DNA of 64,000 nt. Origin: CAIKMD01 sp963702925. Its GTDB lineage: Bacteria > Pseudomonadota > Alphaproteobacteria > ATCC43930 > CGMCC-115725. Both the position numbers and the translations under genes were made by a program. The notes under the pieces were generated by a model. The model ran no database searches. It saw only the letters and a program-made list of their open reading frames with translations, and was not told where the DNA came from. Shown here in pieces: positions 52,869-61,609 of the stretch (the first letter of the stretch is position 1; every line of letters starts with the position of its first letter). Location: assembly GCA_963702925.1 (NCBI GenBank), contig OY969771.1:992001-1056000 (forward strand). The letters are read 5' to 3'.

Positions 52869-54017
52869 CTATGACGCCGTCGCACTAATCTCGACCGCGC
52901 GGTCTTCTACCTCTTCATTCGGTTTTGTCGGTGAAATCGTTGCTGCACCGACTTCAGTGCGACGTTCTCGCCACAATTTCTCGGCCTCGGCTTTGGCATC
53001 GAGTCTCTGTTCTTCCCACCACGCTGCTTCGTCGCCGACGTCGTGCAGTGCGCGATGATGGATTATGCACAGCGGCACCGTCCACTCATCGCTTACCTTA
53101 CTGCTCATCGAACGTGCCTGAGTAAAGCGAAGATGATGCGCTTGGCTTGGACTTCGCCCACAGATGAGACAAGGTAGCGACGCAACCAAGCGCAGATGAT
53201 CGCGATCGCGCACCCTTCTCGGTGCGCTAAGGAGCAGGGCTGATTTGTCGACGACATGTTTTTCGGTTTCGGGAAGAGGTGCCGGGCCCGGAGCTTGGAC
53301 CCGCGCGAGATTCCGGTGGTAGACGTCCTTGAGCAAATCAGCGTAATGCAGACCCTGCGGCGTCAGCAGATCAGGCCATTCGGCGCGAATGCGGTTGACC
53401 GATGGTTCGTTTCGGACCCAAAACGCCTGCAGCTCCTCGACACCGGTAACCTTCGTCATGGCCGTCTTGAGCGCGGTACAAAATATTGGCGCTGTTTCGT
53501 GGCGGCTTAGCACCTCTCCGTCCGCCCCGTAGAACTCCAAGGGGTTCTTGACTAACGCGGGTCGCGGAGCGCTCTTGGCCCGGTGCCGCACCCCGCTCTG
53601 CTGCTTATCATACAGCGCCAGGCCGAAGACGTTGCCAAAAGTCACGAGCGCCCGCTTCATGGCGTCGGTCTCTGCCTCTTTGAGTGCGCTCTCATGCGCC
53701 TCTCCGAGGGTCGAGCCGGTGCCGTGCCCCACCCCACTGCCATCCCGGCACACGATCGTTGTGCCGGCACGCACCCGGATCCGTACCCGTACCCCATAGG
53801 CACAGGCTTTTGGGTCCCGTCTCGCATCTTCCCATAGCCGCTCGGCCCAAACTGTCTCCCGGTCCCAACCATCGAAGCCAAAGATGCGGTTCGCCTCGGC
53901 AATGACGTGCCAGCCTTCGACATAAGAAAGCGTCTTCCCTCGTTGCTCCCGGGTCTTTACGTGCCGCTCGGGCAGCTTGCCCGCGAGTTCATGAGTCTGC
54001 GTCTCATTAAAGGCCAT
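52869..54017 (-). CDS. Rad52/Rad22-domain annealing protein with C-terminal HNH-like domain
   Basis: 382 residues. N-terminal Rad52-type fold (residues about 15-140): TLSYVEGWHVIAEANRIFGF and EAETDAMKRALVTFGNVFGL. The C-terminal third (about 270-345) has LPCLICGRSPSQAHHLRF, then WTVPLCIIHHRALHDVGD, a Cys/His arrangement like HNH nucleases of phage recombination loci. Single-strand annealing plus a nuclease-like domain in one chain suits recombination or repair. Its ATG overlaps the Gp157-like stop (TAATG), so they are coupled. Similar fusions are common in rhizobial phages and islands. Confidence 0.82.
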   Translation of the reverse strand: MAFNETQTHELAGKLPERHVKTREQRGKTLSYVEGWHVIAEANRIFGFDGWDRETVWAERLWEDARRDPKACAYGVRVRIRVRAGTTIVCRDGSGVGHGTGSTLGEAHESALKEAETDAMKRALVTFGNVFGLALYDKQQSGVRHRAKSAPRPALVKNPLEFYGADGEVLSRHETAPIFCTALKTAMTKVTGVEELQAFWVRNEPSVNRIRAEWPDLLTPQGLHYADLLKDVYHRNLARVQAPGPAPLPETEKHVVDKSALLLSAPRRVRDRDHLRLVASLPCLICGRSPSQAHHLRFTQARSMSSKVSDEWTVPLCIIHHRALHDVGDEAAWWEEQRLDAKAEAEKLWRERRTEVGAATISPTKPNEEVEDRAVEISATAS

Positions 54018-54520
54018 TATTTTGTCCTCACCGAGATCGTCGAACCGCCATTGCCGAGGATTGCACCCGGTATCGAAGCATCGGCGCTCAGCGCCGCTGT
54101 GAGTCTTCGACGGTCAAGTTTCGGGGGCTGTGGGACCCAGAACGCTTCGGGTATGAGTTTTTCGTCGCTGACAACGAGCTGCCGCGGCGTCGCGCGAAGA
54201 GACGCGCTGAAATCTGGCTGTTCGATTTTTTTGATCTCGGTGCGCGTCATGATGTAGGTGACGAGCCCGCGCTTGCGATCGGCGCGCATTTCAATGCGCG
54301 AGAGCCGTGCTTGCATGTCCGTGATGCGCAGACCCAACGCCGACGCGAGTGCGAGATCATCGAGGTAAGAGCGTATCACCGCCGCCATCGCTTCCGGGAG
54401 TGTGCTCAAGCCTTCTAACGTGTCCGTCAGCGTCTCGTCGTCGATTGCGGGAAATTCGGCCTCTAGCTGTTCTCTAAGGTATTCATATTGGTTCAGCTGA
54501 TCGAACAAAATGGATTTCAC
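54017..54520 (-). CDS. Siphovirus Gp157-family protein
   Basis: 167 residues. Mostly helical N-terminal half with LPEAMAAVIRSYLDDLALA, ALGLRITDMQARLSRIEMRA, then the family-typical IEQPDFSASLRATPRQLVV and SDEKLIPEAFWVPQPPKLD. Gp157-type proteins are phage-encoded; in some hosts they are linked to phage resistance or recombination. Coupled to the Rad52-HNH gene, forming a two-gene recombination module that suggests prophage or island origin. Ends the unit upstream of an HTH regulator on the other strand. Confidence 0.8.
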   Translation of the reverse strand: MKSILFDQLNQYEYLREQLEAEFPAIDDETLTDTLEGLSTLPEAMAAVIRSYLDDLALASALGLRITDMQARLSRIEMRADRKRGLVTYIMTRTEIKKIEQPDFSASLRATPRQLVVSDEKLIPEAFWVPQPPKLDRRRLTAALSADASIPGAILGNGGSTISVRTK

Positions 54521-54672
54521 GTGTCACTCCTTTTCCCAAAATGCGTTCGTGGTGTGTCTACGGGTTGGCGAGTGGGTCGCTGGCGGTGTTTCCCTTTCCG
54601 TGTCTATCTCGCGCTTATAATGCGATAATAGATCCTCAATATCAACATAAAAAGTGCAATAAGGATCTAAAT

Positions 54673-54924
54673 ATGATAATTACTGCTACGCAGTGCCGGG
54701 CGGCGCGTGCACTGATAGATTGGCCACGAGACGAGCTGGCAGTACGAGCGAGGGTTTCGAAGCGCACCATCGTGGACTTTGAGCGCGGCGCACGAGACCC
54801 TCGGGAGGCGACCTTGGTGGTAATCCGTCAGGCCCTCGAGACTGCCGGGGTCGAATTTATTGCGCAAAACGGTGGCGGGCCTGGCGTGCGTCTGAAGAAC
54901 CGGCAACCTGAGTCCCGAAAGTAA
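54673..54924 (+). CDS. Small XRE-type helix-turn-helix regulator
   Basis: 83 residues from ATG 54673 with AAGGA eleven bases upstream. HTH_3-like: CRAARALIDWPRDELAVRAR, then VSKRTIVDFERGARDPREAT, with two recognition helices and the typical ERG turn. The C-terminus (ALETAGVEFIAQNGGGPGVR) is common in phage-like HTH proteins of rhizobia. Divergent from Gp157-like gene; likely controls it or the module. The intervening region is AT-rich, matching an operator/promoter location, but no perfect palindrome was seen. Confidence 0.82.
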   Translation: MIITATQCRAARALIDWPRDELAVRARVSKRTIVDFERGARDPREATLVVIRQALETAGVEFIAQNGGGPGVRLKNRQPESRK

Positions 54925-55030
54925 GATGAAAGCAAGCTACTACCCGAGGTTCGGCGCTCTCCTCTTGTCGAAACCCGAGATCCACTCTAACGGATGATCA
55001 CGGGGAAGGCGTGTTGGCCCGCGTTTCCAA

Positions 55031-55597
55031 ATGGAACTTGCAAGCGCGATCTGCTTCATCGGCACGTGTCGCGGTCTCGCCTTTCAAAAGGAAAGCCGCC
55101 CTGTGAGTGAGCGCAACGCGTTCCGCGCCGCAGGTCAGGTTGTCGCGGCCTTGGAGGAAGGTTTGGCAATCCGATGCGTCGATACTGACGGGATAGAGTT
55201 TGAGGGCGAGGACCGCCCCGGCATACCGAGCCGTCTTGACGCACTCGCCCAGATCGCGGTCGGTCTGGCAGGCATTGCCGCAGTTGACAAGTACCGCTTC
55301 GGCGTGCCTCCTCCTGGAACCGGACGGTGGCCGGTCACACATTGGCAATTCACGCGTTCGCAGCGCGATGATCTCAGCAAAGTCGTTGAATTGGTCGACG
55401 CGATCGACCCGGACGGCGAGCGCGACGTTCTCTATCTGGGTTGGATCCAAGCTTTCGATTTCGTAGCCGAGGCTGCGAATTGGAAGACGATCGAGTTCTT
55501 CGCCACCGTCGTCGCTCACAGCCCGGTCGATGGTATTTCGATCCGGTATATTGTCGACGACGCGGTCGGAGCGCCAAAGTCACGACCACCAGGTTAG
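55031..55597 (+). CDS. Hypothetical protein (strand uncertain)
   Basis: 188 residues. No domain recognised. Composition is protein-like (QVVAALEEGLAIRCVDTDGI, LVDAIDPDGERDVLYLGWIQ) and Cys-poor. The opposite strand also has a long frame (54998-55519, 173 residues) with many Cys, which I take as the shadow. Codon use on this strand matches the neighbourhood, but both strands are open, so confidence is low. Lies between the HTH gene and a hypothetical gene in the island-like segment. Confidence 0.35.
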   Translation: MELASAICFIGTCRGLAFQKESRPVSERNAFRAAGQVVAALEEGLAIRCVDTDGIEFEGEDRPGIPSRLDALAQIAVGLAGIAAVDKYRFGVPPPGTGRWPVTHWQFTRSQRDDLSKVVELVDAIDPDGERDVLYLGWIQAFDFVAEAANWKTIEFFATVVAHSPVDGISIRYIVDDAVGAPKSRPPG

Positions 55598-56005
55598 CAA
55601 TCCTGCGTATTCGTCCTGGCGACGGTACGATCTCGGCTCACCGTCAAGACGCCACGAGAACCGCTACGCCGTGCGTGGCTCAAGACACACATCCTTCAGT
55701 TATCTGATCAAATACAAAACATATCGCGCATCCATTTGATGCTCGCCCGGGAGCAACCTCCCAGCATCGCCAGAGGCGACTACCGCCGATAAGAGAATCG
55801 TCCCTAGGGCGAAAGACCGTCCGCTCATCAGGGCAGATCGGCCAGGATAAGCACCCGTCAGAGGGATCGCAGCAGACCCGAAATATTGGGGCGACCGCTG
55901 GTCGTGACGTTACGTTTATCTCATCGCAAGGGCGCTGCTCGCAGCATCGCTTTGAAACTAATGCCCTCTCGGGACTCGGAGCAACCGCAATCAAGGAATC
56001 AGACA
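55598..56005. other. Intergenic stretch, no supported gene
   Basis: About 400 bases. A 132-codon frame on the minus strand (55680-56078) is Cys-, Arg- and Pro-rich with no ribosome site and overlaps the start of the next gene, so I discount it. No inverted repeats stand out. Promoter for the gene at 56006 is expected near 55950-55990, but no clear elements. Confidence 0.4.
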
Positions 56006-56389
56006 ATGTTGGTCGATGAAACAAACGATGCGTTCGATAAATTAGAGAAGGATATTCAACTCGTTGAAACGCGCGCATTTATGACACGGGATGGGGTGCG
56101 GCGTGTTCGCAATCCTAAGTTGGTCGCCGAAGTCATCAAGATGCGAATTGAGTTGGAAGCGCGTCGGATCGAGCTCCATCGCGTCGCGCATGGTCTGGAT
56201 GACACGGCGGCATACTGGACAGCCGTTCTAGCTGAAATCTGCGCCGAATCTCACGATACCCAGGTGCGAATTATGAGGCGCTTGAAGAAGTTCAACGACC
56301 ACTGTCGAAAAAATAATGGCCCCTCACCGACCGTCGATGTCTCCGCAGCAGTAGAAAGCGGCAACAGCGGTCGCGAGCCCCCGCGGTGA
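56006..56389 (+). CDS. Hypothetical helical protein
   Basis: 127 residues from ATG 56006, with an AAGGA ribosome site. Almost entirely helical and charged (KLVAEVIKMRIELEARRIEL, LAEICAESHDTQVRIMRRLK), possibly a coiled coil. No family recognised. Found in the island-like segment between the recombination module and the RNAKRSTGPRTP-type protein; it may be a phage-type accessory gene. Confidence 0.55.
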   Translation: MLVDETNDAFDKLEKDIQLVETRAFMTRDGVRRVRNPKLVAEVIKMRIELEARRIELHRVAHGLDDTAAYWTAVLAEICAESHDTQVRIMRRLKKFNDHCRKNNGPSPTVDVSAAVESGNSGREPPR

Positions 56390-56526
56390 CATGAGCTCCA
56401 GCTCAAGTTCTAGAAGCCGCAAACATCGAGCGGACAGTAATTCGATCTACGTTGACGTTTCAAAACGATCCACGCACGTGAAACCGAGCAACACGAGCGG
56501 CCGCGCTCGGTCTTTTGAAGGTGGAT

Positions 56527-56570
56527 GTCACGGAAAGTCACGAAACATCACGGAATGTCACGATAAGTCA
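56527..56570 (+). repeat. Five-copy, 10-bp periodic repeat
   Basis: The unit TCACGNNANN recurs with exact 10-base spacing: GTCA at 56527, 56537, 56557 and 56567, and ATCA at 56547. Ten bases is close to one helical turn, so identical faces line up, as in iterons or regulator sites. It sits about 160 bases before the gene at 56730. It also lies in a 61-codon frame (56391-56576) whose product would be repetitive; I do not call that a gene. Confidence 0.65.
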
Positions 56571-56729
56571 TTATAAACACTTTGCGATTTCATCCCCTGT
56601 CTGCTCGAATGTCCTCGGCACATCGCAAATCCTTGCGATGCCTTTGGAGAGAAAAATGCACATTAAGGAACGTTACTCGCCTGTCGTGACGACACCATCC
56701 GAGGACCATAAATCGAAGAGAGGTATCCT

Positions 56730-57293
56730 GTGACTTCCCGTAAACAATTCGAAGCCAATCAACGCAACGCAAAGCGCAGCACCGGACCGAGAACCCCAGA
56801 TGGCCGTGCGATCACAAGCCGGAACAGTCTTCGTCATGGCCTTACCGCCGATAAGATCATGTTACCGGATGAGGCCGCGGATGATCTCGAGAATTACCGT
56901 AGCGCTCTCCTCGACGGCTACGCTCCTGTCGGCGAGATCGAGACCGGGCTCGTCGAACAGATCGTTGTCTATGGGTGGCGCTTGCGACGAGCGCCTCGGT
57001 TCGAGTGCACCCTCTTGGGCGTTAGCGACGGTGAGAATCCCGGCGAGGCATTTGTCCATAACGCCTCAGCGCTCGCGACGTTCAGCCGGTACGAAATCAG
57101 TCTCTCTCGACTGTGTCAGCAATATCGTATCGAGCTCGAGCGATGTCAGGCGCGCCGCCACGGAGAAGCGGTCCCCGCACCGATGGTCGCGGAGATAACA
57201 ATTACTGATAGTGCCGCGGTCGAGTCCCCAGACGCTCAGCTCAAGCTGGGTCTTCCAAATGACGATGATCGGACGGATAACACCGGCTCATGA
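56730..57293 (+). CDS. Conserved hypothetical protein, RNAKRSTGPRTP family
   Basis: 187 residues from a GTG with GAGG nine bases upstream. The N-terminus QRNAKRSTGPRTPDGRAIT with SRNSLRHGLTAD is a motif block found in many small proteins of mobile and repeat-rich regions in alphaproteobacteria and planctomycetes; the rest (ENYRSALLDGYAPVGEIETG, CQQYRIELERCQARRHGE) is helical. Function is unknown. The 10-bp repeat array is just upstream and could control it. Confidence 0.75.
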   Translation: MTSRKQFEANQRNAKRSTGPRTPDGRAITSRNSLRHGLTADKIMLPDEAADDLENYRSALLDGYAPVGEIETGLVEQIVVYGWRLRRAPRFECTLLGVSDGENPGEAFVHNASALATFSRYEISLSRLCQQYRIELERCQARRHGEAVPAPMVAEITITDSAAVESPDAQLKLGLPNDDDRTDNTGS

Positions 57294-57728
57294 CACCTCC
57301 GAACCTGGAACCGAAGGCGCGCCCTTCGGTTCCAGAGATCTTCTCAACGATCTCGCGTTGTCCACCTATCCAAGCGCGTCAACCAGATGAGATTCTGCGA
57401 AACGAACCCATTTTCTGAACGATAGGGAATGTGTCTCAGTGGCCGGACAAAATTACGAAACGAACCCATTCCATTGCGGCCGCACGCTGTAGCCAGGAAA
57501 CCTCCAACGCGGAAGTCGGCCGCTTCCACACGACCTCCTGAAGGCCAACCAAATGGGGATTGTTTTGTTACATTGGGGGCATGGCACTGCTTGATCGCAG
57601 GCCTCAAATTGCTTCCATCACAGAACCATTTGATATACCGCGGCTTTCCGCTAAATAGGCCCCTCGATATCGTCCCTTCGATGCATAGGGCGACATAACC
57701 TCCCGCGCGGGCGACGGAAGTAAGGGCA
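57294..57728. other. Gene-poor region before acyltransferase gene
   Basis: About 435 bases. Contains the duplicated 15-mer at 57398 and 57456. Frames on both strands (89 and 168 codons) are without ribosome sites or domains. I see no transposase remnant. It may mark the right edge of the island-like segment. Confidence 0.4.
57398..57470. repeat. 15-bp direct repeat pair
   Basis: CGAAACGAACCCATT occurs at 57398-57412 and again at 57456-57470, 58 bases apart start to start, exactly identical. Could be a short duplication at an insertion site or a dispersed genomic repeat. No inverted repeats or gene between. Confidence 0.5.
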
Positions 57729-58862
57729 GTGGAGAGATCGCGCAACATCAGCATTGACGTGCTGCGCGCCGCGGCGATCCTGTCGGTGATCGCGCTCCAT
57801 TGGGTGAATGCCGGGCTCGCGGCGTCGGACTCATCCGCAATTGGCGCCATCTTCGTCCGGGTCGCCGGTCACGGCACTTACGGCGTGACCTTGTTCTTCA
57901 TTATTTCCGGCTATCTCATCACGCGCATGACGATGCAGCGCGAAAGCGATCTCTTCGCGCTCTCCGCCCGCGACTTCTACATCCGCCGGATCGCGCGCAT
58001 TCAGCCCCTCTTCGTCGCCGTCGTGCTCCTCGGCCTCGCCATCATCTGGACCGCCAGCGACGCCGGCACGCCCATCTTTCAATACACGTTCCGCAACCCG
58101 AATGCCGTATTCGGCGGCGAATTTCTCGCCTCGCTTTTCAGCTTCACCTACAACTGGGAGATGATCCTTCACCGCAATGAATTCATGTTCCGCGGCGTTC
58201 ATTGGGACGTGATGTGGTCGCTCGCGGTCGAGGAGCAGTTCTATCTCGCCTTTCCGCTCCTTTTCCTGTGGGCGCGCGGAAGGAAGCGGCTTTATGCCGC
58301 GCTCTGGGTCGTAGTCGCGATCGGCATCGTCACGCGCGTGATCACCGATGCCTTCCATGCGGGCCTGCTGGTCAAATTGTTCAACTCCTTCGCTTGCTTC
58401 GATACGTTGGCGCTGGGCGTCTTGTGCGCACTGCTCGGCGAGCGCTTGCCGCATGGACGCGCAGTCTCGATCGCCGCCATCGGCGCCGGCACCCTGGCGA
58501 TCGCGATCGCCTTCTATCATGGCGGCGTGGCGCTGCTCATTCTCGGCGCCCTGATGTTCATCCACGGCTCGCGCTATGTCGACATCGCCGCACGCTGGGC
58601 CGCGCCGCTCGGCCGGATCGGTCAGCTCAGCTATGGCCTCTATCTTTTCCATGCCACCGCACTCTATGTCGCGGCGCCACTCGCCGCGGGCCGCGGCGTG
58701 CTGACGGGGTTCCTCGTCGTTGTCGCGCTCGCCTATGCGACGGCCGAGACGGTCTATCGCCTCTACGAGGCGCCGATGAACCGCTGGATTCGCGCGCGGC
58801 TGCTGCGGCGGACCGGCGACGAGGCCGCAACCGCAGACGCGAGGCCAGCCCCGATCGCGTGA
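57729..58862 (+). CDS. Acyltransferase 3 family membrane protein (copy 2)
   Basis: 377 residues from a GTG with AAGG upstream. ISIDVLRAAAILSVIALHW gives the catalytic His in the first helix region; GVTLFFIISGYLITRMTMQ, FYIRRIARIQPLFVAVVLL and MWSLAVEEQFYLAFPLLFLW are the family blocks. About ten helices. O-acylates cell-surface or lipid-linked glycans. Its longest similarity in the window is to 49374-50486. It stands outside the main O-antigen cluster, after the island-like stretch, so it may belong to a glycan module with the GT9-like gene downstream. Confidence 0.91.
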   Translation: MERSRNISIDVLRAAAILSVIALHWVNAGLAASDSSAIGAIFVRVAGHGTYGVTLFFIISGYLITRMTMQRESDLFALSARDFYIRRIARIQPLFVAVVLLGLAIIWTASDAGTPIFQYTFRNPNAVFGGEFLASLFSFTYNWEMILHRNEFMFRGVHWDVMWSLAVEEQFYLAFPLLFLWARGRKRLYAALWVVVAIGIVTRVITDAFHAGLLVKLFNSFACFDTLALGVLCALLGERLPHGRAVSIAAIGAGTLAIAIAFYHGGVALLILGALMFIHGSRYVDIAARWAAPLGRIGQLSYGLYLFHATALYVAAPLAAGRGVLTGFLVVVALAYATAETVYRLYEAPMNRWIRARLLRRTGDEAATADARPAPIA

Positions 58863-59042
58863 ACGAATAACCCATCGCCGCACGGGGCAACGCACGCAAT
58901 GTTTCATGGCGCGGCGCGTTTGCGGCCGCGCTGTTTCCGAATGCCAACGAAGTGCCTTTGAGCGCGCGCCGCGTTATGGTGCAATGGATCGCGCTCGGCG
59001 GTTTCCGGGCGCGGGCGCGGTGGTGAACCTTCGGGTGGGTGT

Positions 59043-59780
59043 ATGGCCGTCCGGTCAGCGGCTAAGGAGAAAATCGGCATCATCCAGACGCGCGGCATCG
59101 GCGATTTGATCATCGCCTTGCCGATCGCGCGCTACTACATCGATCGCGGCGCGGAGGTGCATTGGCCGATCGACGAACAATTCGTCGGCTTCATGTCGGC
59201 GGCCGAGCCGCAAATCAACTTCTTACCGGTCAAGGCGACGGAAGACCCGGCGGAGGTGCATGAATATTTTTATCACGCGCCTCATCGCATGCTGAGCGCG
59301 CTCGGCTGCGACCGGATCTTTTGCCTCTATAATTATTTGAACGGGTTGAAGATCGAGAACGAGCGCTATGCAGGCTTTCTGAAGTTCGACGAATACAAAT
59401 ACGCCGTCGCGGGCGTGCCTTTTGCCGAAAAATGGAATCTGAAGATCAAGCGCGATCGTACCCGCGAGAAAAACCTCTTCAAAAAGCTGGACGTAACCAA
59501 GGAATATATCTGCGTCCATGCCGAGGGCTCGCTGGGCCATTTGCAAATCGACATGCCGGAGGAATGGAAGAGCCGATACCAGTTGGTACAAATCTCTCCT
59601 CTTACCGAAAACCCGTTCGATTGGATCTACACGCTCGAGAAATCGTCGATCATCGTCACGATGGGAAGCTCGTTCTCGAACCTGGTCGAACAATTGGCAC
59701 TGCCCCAGGAGAAATATTTGGTCCTTACCTCAAAGGTCGCCTTCACGCCGGTCTACAAGAATGGCTGGCGGTTCTTCTAA
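59043..59780 (+). CDS. GT9-like (heptosyltransferase-like) protein
   Basis: 245 residues. Starts with KIGIIQTRGIGDLIIALPIA, like the GDxxxxxP opening of heptosyltransferases, and ends with IIVTMGSSFSNLVEQLALPQ, the donor-site segment of GT-B proteins. Shorter than standard GT9 (about 320-350), and the middle linker region is compressed; the usual acceptor-side catalytic Asp is not clear. It may be a truncated or specialised transferase for heptose or another sugar. Starts about 180 bases after the acyltransferase. Confidence 0.72.
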   Translation: MAVRSAAKEKIGIIQTRGIGDLIIALPIARYYIDRGAEVHWPIDEQFVGFMSAAEPQINFLPVKATEDPAEVHEYFYHAPHRMLSALGCDRIFCLYNYLNGLKIENERYAGFLKFDEYKYAVAGVPFAEKWNLKIKRDRTREKNLFKKLDVTKEYICVHAEGSLGHLQIDMPEEWKSRYQLVQISPLTENPFDWIYTLEKSSIIVTMGSSFSNLVEQLALPQEKYLVLTSKVAFTPVYKNGWRFF

Positions 59781-59881
59781 GCCGCGCGCATTCCGTGCAC
59801 TGGAATGGCTGCCGGCTCGGCCGTTCGATTGACCGGCCGGATCGCCGTGCCTAATTTAGCGGCGATGCCGAGGTTGCCGTC

Positions 59882-60811
59882 ATGACCGCAAGACCGATCG
59901 ACCCGCGCCGGATCGCGCTCATCGGGTTCGGCGAAGTGGGACAACGCTTCGGGCGCGAATTCCTCGCGACCGGGCGGTTCGAGGTCGCGACCTACGACAT
60001 CCTCTTCAACAACTCGGCCGAAGGCGCCGCCTTGCGCGACCGGGCACGCGAGCTGAAGATCGAGGCTTGCGTCTCGGCTTCGGCGGCAGCCGAAGGCGCA
60101 CGCATCGTGTTCTCCTGCGTGACCGCGACCGCCGCGCGCGACGTGGCGGAAGAAGCCGGAACCTATCTTTCGCCCGGCCAGTTCTTCGTCGACATCAATT
60201 CGGTTTCGCCCGAAACCAAGCGCGCCGATGCCGACGCTGTCGCATGCTCCGGCGCGAGCTATGTCGAATGCGCGGTGATGGCGCCGGTCGCGCCCTATGG
60301 CATCAAAGTGCCAATCCTCTTGGGCGGCAAACACGGGCCGGCTTTGGCTGCGATTCTCAATCCGGCCGGCATGAAGATGGAAATGGCGAGCGAGATCGTC
60401 GGACAAGCTTCGGCCATCAAGATGTGCCGCAGCATCATGATCAAAGGCATCGAGGCGCTCGCGGTCGAATGTTTTCTTACCTCGCGGCGCTATGGCGTCG
60501 AGGAGACGATCATCGCCTCGCTCGAAGAGACTTTCCCGCAGATGGATTGGGAAAAGCTCGCGGGATATCTGATCGGCCGGGTGGTGCAGCACGGTCGGCG
60601 CCGTGCCGCCGAGATGCGCGAGGTCGCCGACACCGAGACGGCGATCGGCCTCGATCCCCTGATGGCTTCGGCCACCGCGCGCCGGCAGGACTGGCTGGCG
60701 GACGAAGTCGCGGCCGAGCCGTCCCTTAAAGACCTTGCCGACGAGCAATGGCGCGTCGTGCTCGATCGGCTCATTGCCCGGATCGAGAAAAAATCCTCCG
60801 CCGCCGATTGA
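59882..60811 (+). CDS. 6-phosphogluconate dehydrogenase-like protein with DUF1932 domain
   Basis: 309 residues. N-terminal Rossmann domain: RIALIGFGEVGQRFGREFL with GxGxxG. The middle has the 6PGDH-like signature FVDINSVSPETKRADADA (SVSP) and VECAVMAPVAPYGIKVPILLGG. The C-terminal domain (IKMCRSIMIKGIEALAVECF) is DUF1932-like. Beta-hydroxyacid dehydrogenase superfamily; substrate unknown. Convergent with livF, 9 bases apart. Could be part of sugar or amino-acid metabolism; no partner is coupled. Confidence 0.85.
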   Translation: MTARPIDPRRIALIGFGEVGQRFGREFLATGRFEVATYDILFNNSAEGAALRDRARELKIEACVSASAAAEGARIVFSCVTATAARDVAEEAGTYLSPGQFFVDINSVSPETKRADADAVACSGASYVECAVMAPVAPYGIKVPILLGGKHGPALAAILNPAGMKMEMASEIVGQASAIKMCRSIMIKGIEALAVECFLTSRRYGVEETIIASLEETFPQMDWEKLAGYLIGRVVQHGRRRAAEMREVADTETAIGLDPLMASATARRQDWLADEVAAEPSLKDLADEQWRVVLDRLIARIEKKSSAAD

Positions 60812-60820
60812 TTCTTTCCG

Positions 60821-61609
60821 TCAGGTCGACAGCACGCTTTTCAAGCGCGCGGCCAGCCGCGCGTGACGCGGCGTTTCGGCGACCGACACGCCTTTGCCGA
60901 CGCCGAGATAGCGCTCGGCCACGCCGGGATCGTGCAGCAGTTGCTCGCCCGTGCCCGAAAGGGCAACCCGCCCGTTTTCGATGACATAGGCGCGATCGGC
61001 GATAGCGAGGGAAAGCTTCGCGTTTTGCTCCGACAGCAGAATCCCGCGGCCTTCGCTGCGCAGCCCCGCTATCAGGCGAAAAATATCGGCGACCAGCACC
61101 GGTGCCAGCCCCAAGGACGGCTCGTCGAGCACGAGAATGCGCGGCTCGGCCATCAGACCGCGGCCGATCGCCAGCATCTGCTGCTGCCCGCCCGAGAGAT
61201 TGGCCGCCGGCTCGACGAGACGCTTCAGCAAGACCGGGAAGAGCTCGCCGATCCGGGCGATCTTCTCGTCGAGCTGCGCCGGCGCGAGCTCGCGGCCGCG
61301 CGCATAGGCGCCGAGGCGCAGATTCTCGCGCACGGTCAGGCCGCCGAAAACCTGGCGGCCTTCCGGCACCTGGGCGATGCCGGCCAGCACCCGCGCGCGC
61401 GGGCTTTCGCCGTCGATGCGTCTTCCATCGAGCATGATCTCGCCGCGGCGCACCGGGATGATCCCCGAGATCGCCTTCACCATCGTCGATTTGCCCGCGC
61501 CATTGGCGCCGACCAGCGCCACGATCTCGCCTTCGCGGACGCTGAGATCGATGTCGTGAATGACGTCGATCGCTTCGTAGCCGGTGGAGACCCGCTTCAG
61601 CTCAAGCAT
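60821..61609 (-). CDS. livF: Branched-chain amino acid ABC transporter, ATP-binding subunit LivF
   Basis: 262 residues. Walker A GANGAGKSTMVKAI, signature NLSGGQQQMLAIGRGLM, Walker B ILVLDEPSLGL, switch His absent from the usual place (SEQNAKLSLAIADRAYV), as in LivF. The APVLVADIFRLIAGLRSE segment and VALSGTGEQLLHDPGVAERY end are LivF-typical. The ATG overlaps the livG stop (TGATG). Partner of LivG and the permease fusion; the periplasmic binding protein is not in the window. Confidence 0.94.
   Translation of the reverse strand: MLELKRVSTGYEAIDVIHDIDLSVREGEIVALVGANGAGKSTMVKAISGIIPVRRGEIMLDGRRIDGESPRARVLAGIAQVPEGRQVFGGLTVRENLRLGAYARGRELAPAQLDEKIARIGELFPVLLKRLVEPAANLSGGQQQMLAIGRGLMAEPRILVLDEPSLGLAPVLVADIFRLIAGLRSEGRGILLSEQNAKLSLAIADRAYVIENGRVALSGTGEQLLHDPGVAERYLGVGKGVSVAETPRHARLAARLKSVLST

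Noticed and set aside
54998..55519. Minus-strand 173-codon frame overlapping 55031-55597
   Set aside because: Cys-rich and Arg-rich product without recognisable domain; the plus strand has more protein-like composition. The choice is not certain, so the plus gene is reported at low confidence.
56391..56576. 61-codon frame over the 10-bp repeat
   Set aside because: Ser-rich start followed by repeat-derived codons; the periodic DNA explains the frame better than a protein does.
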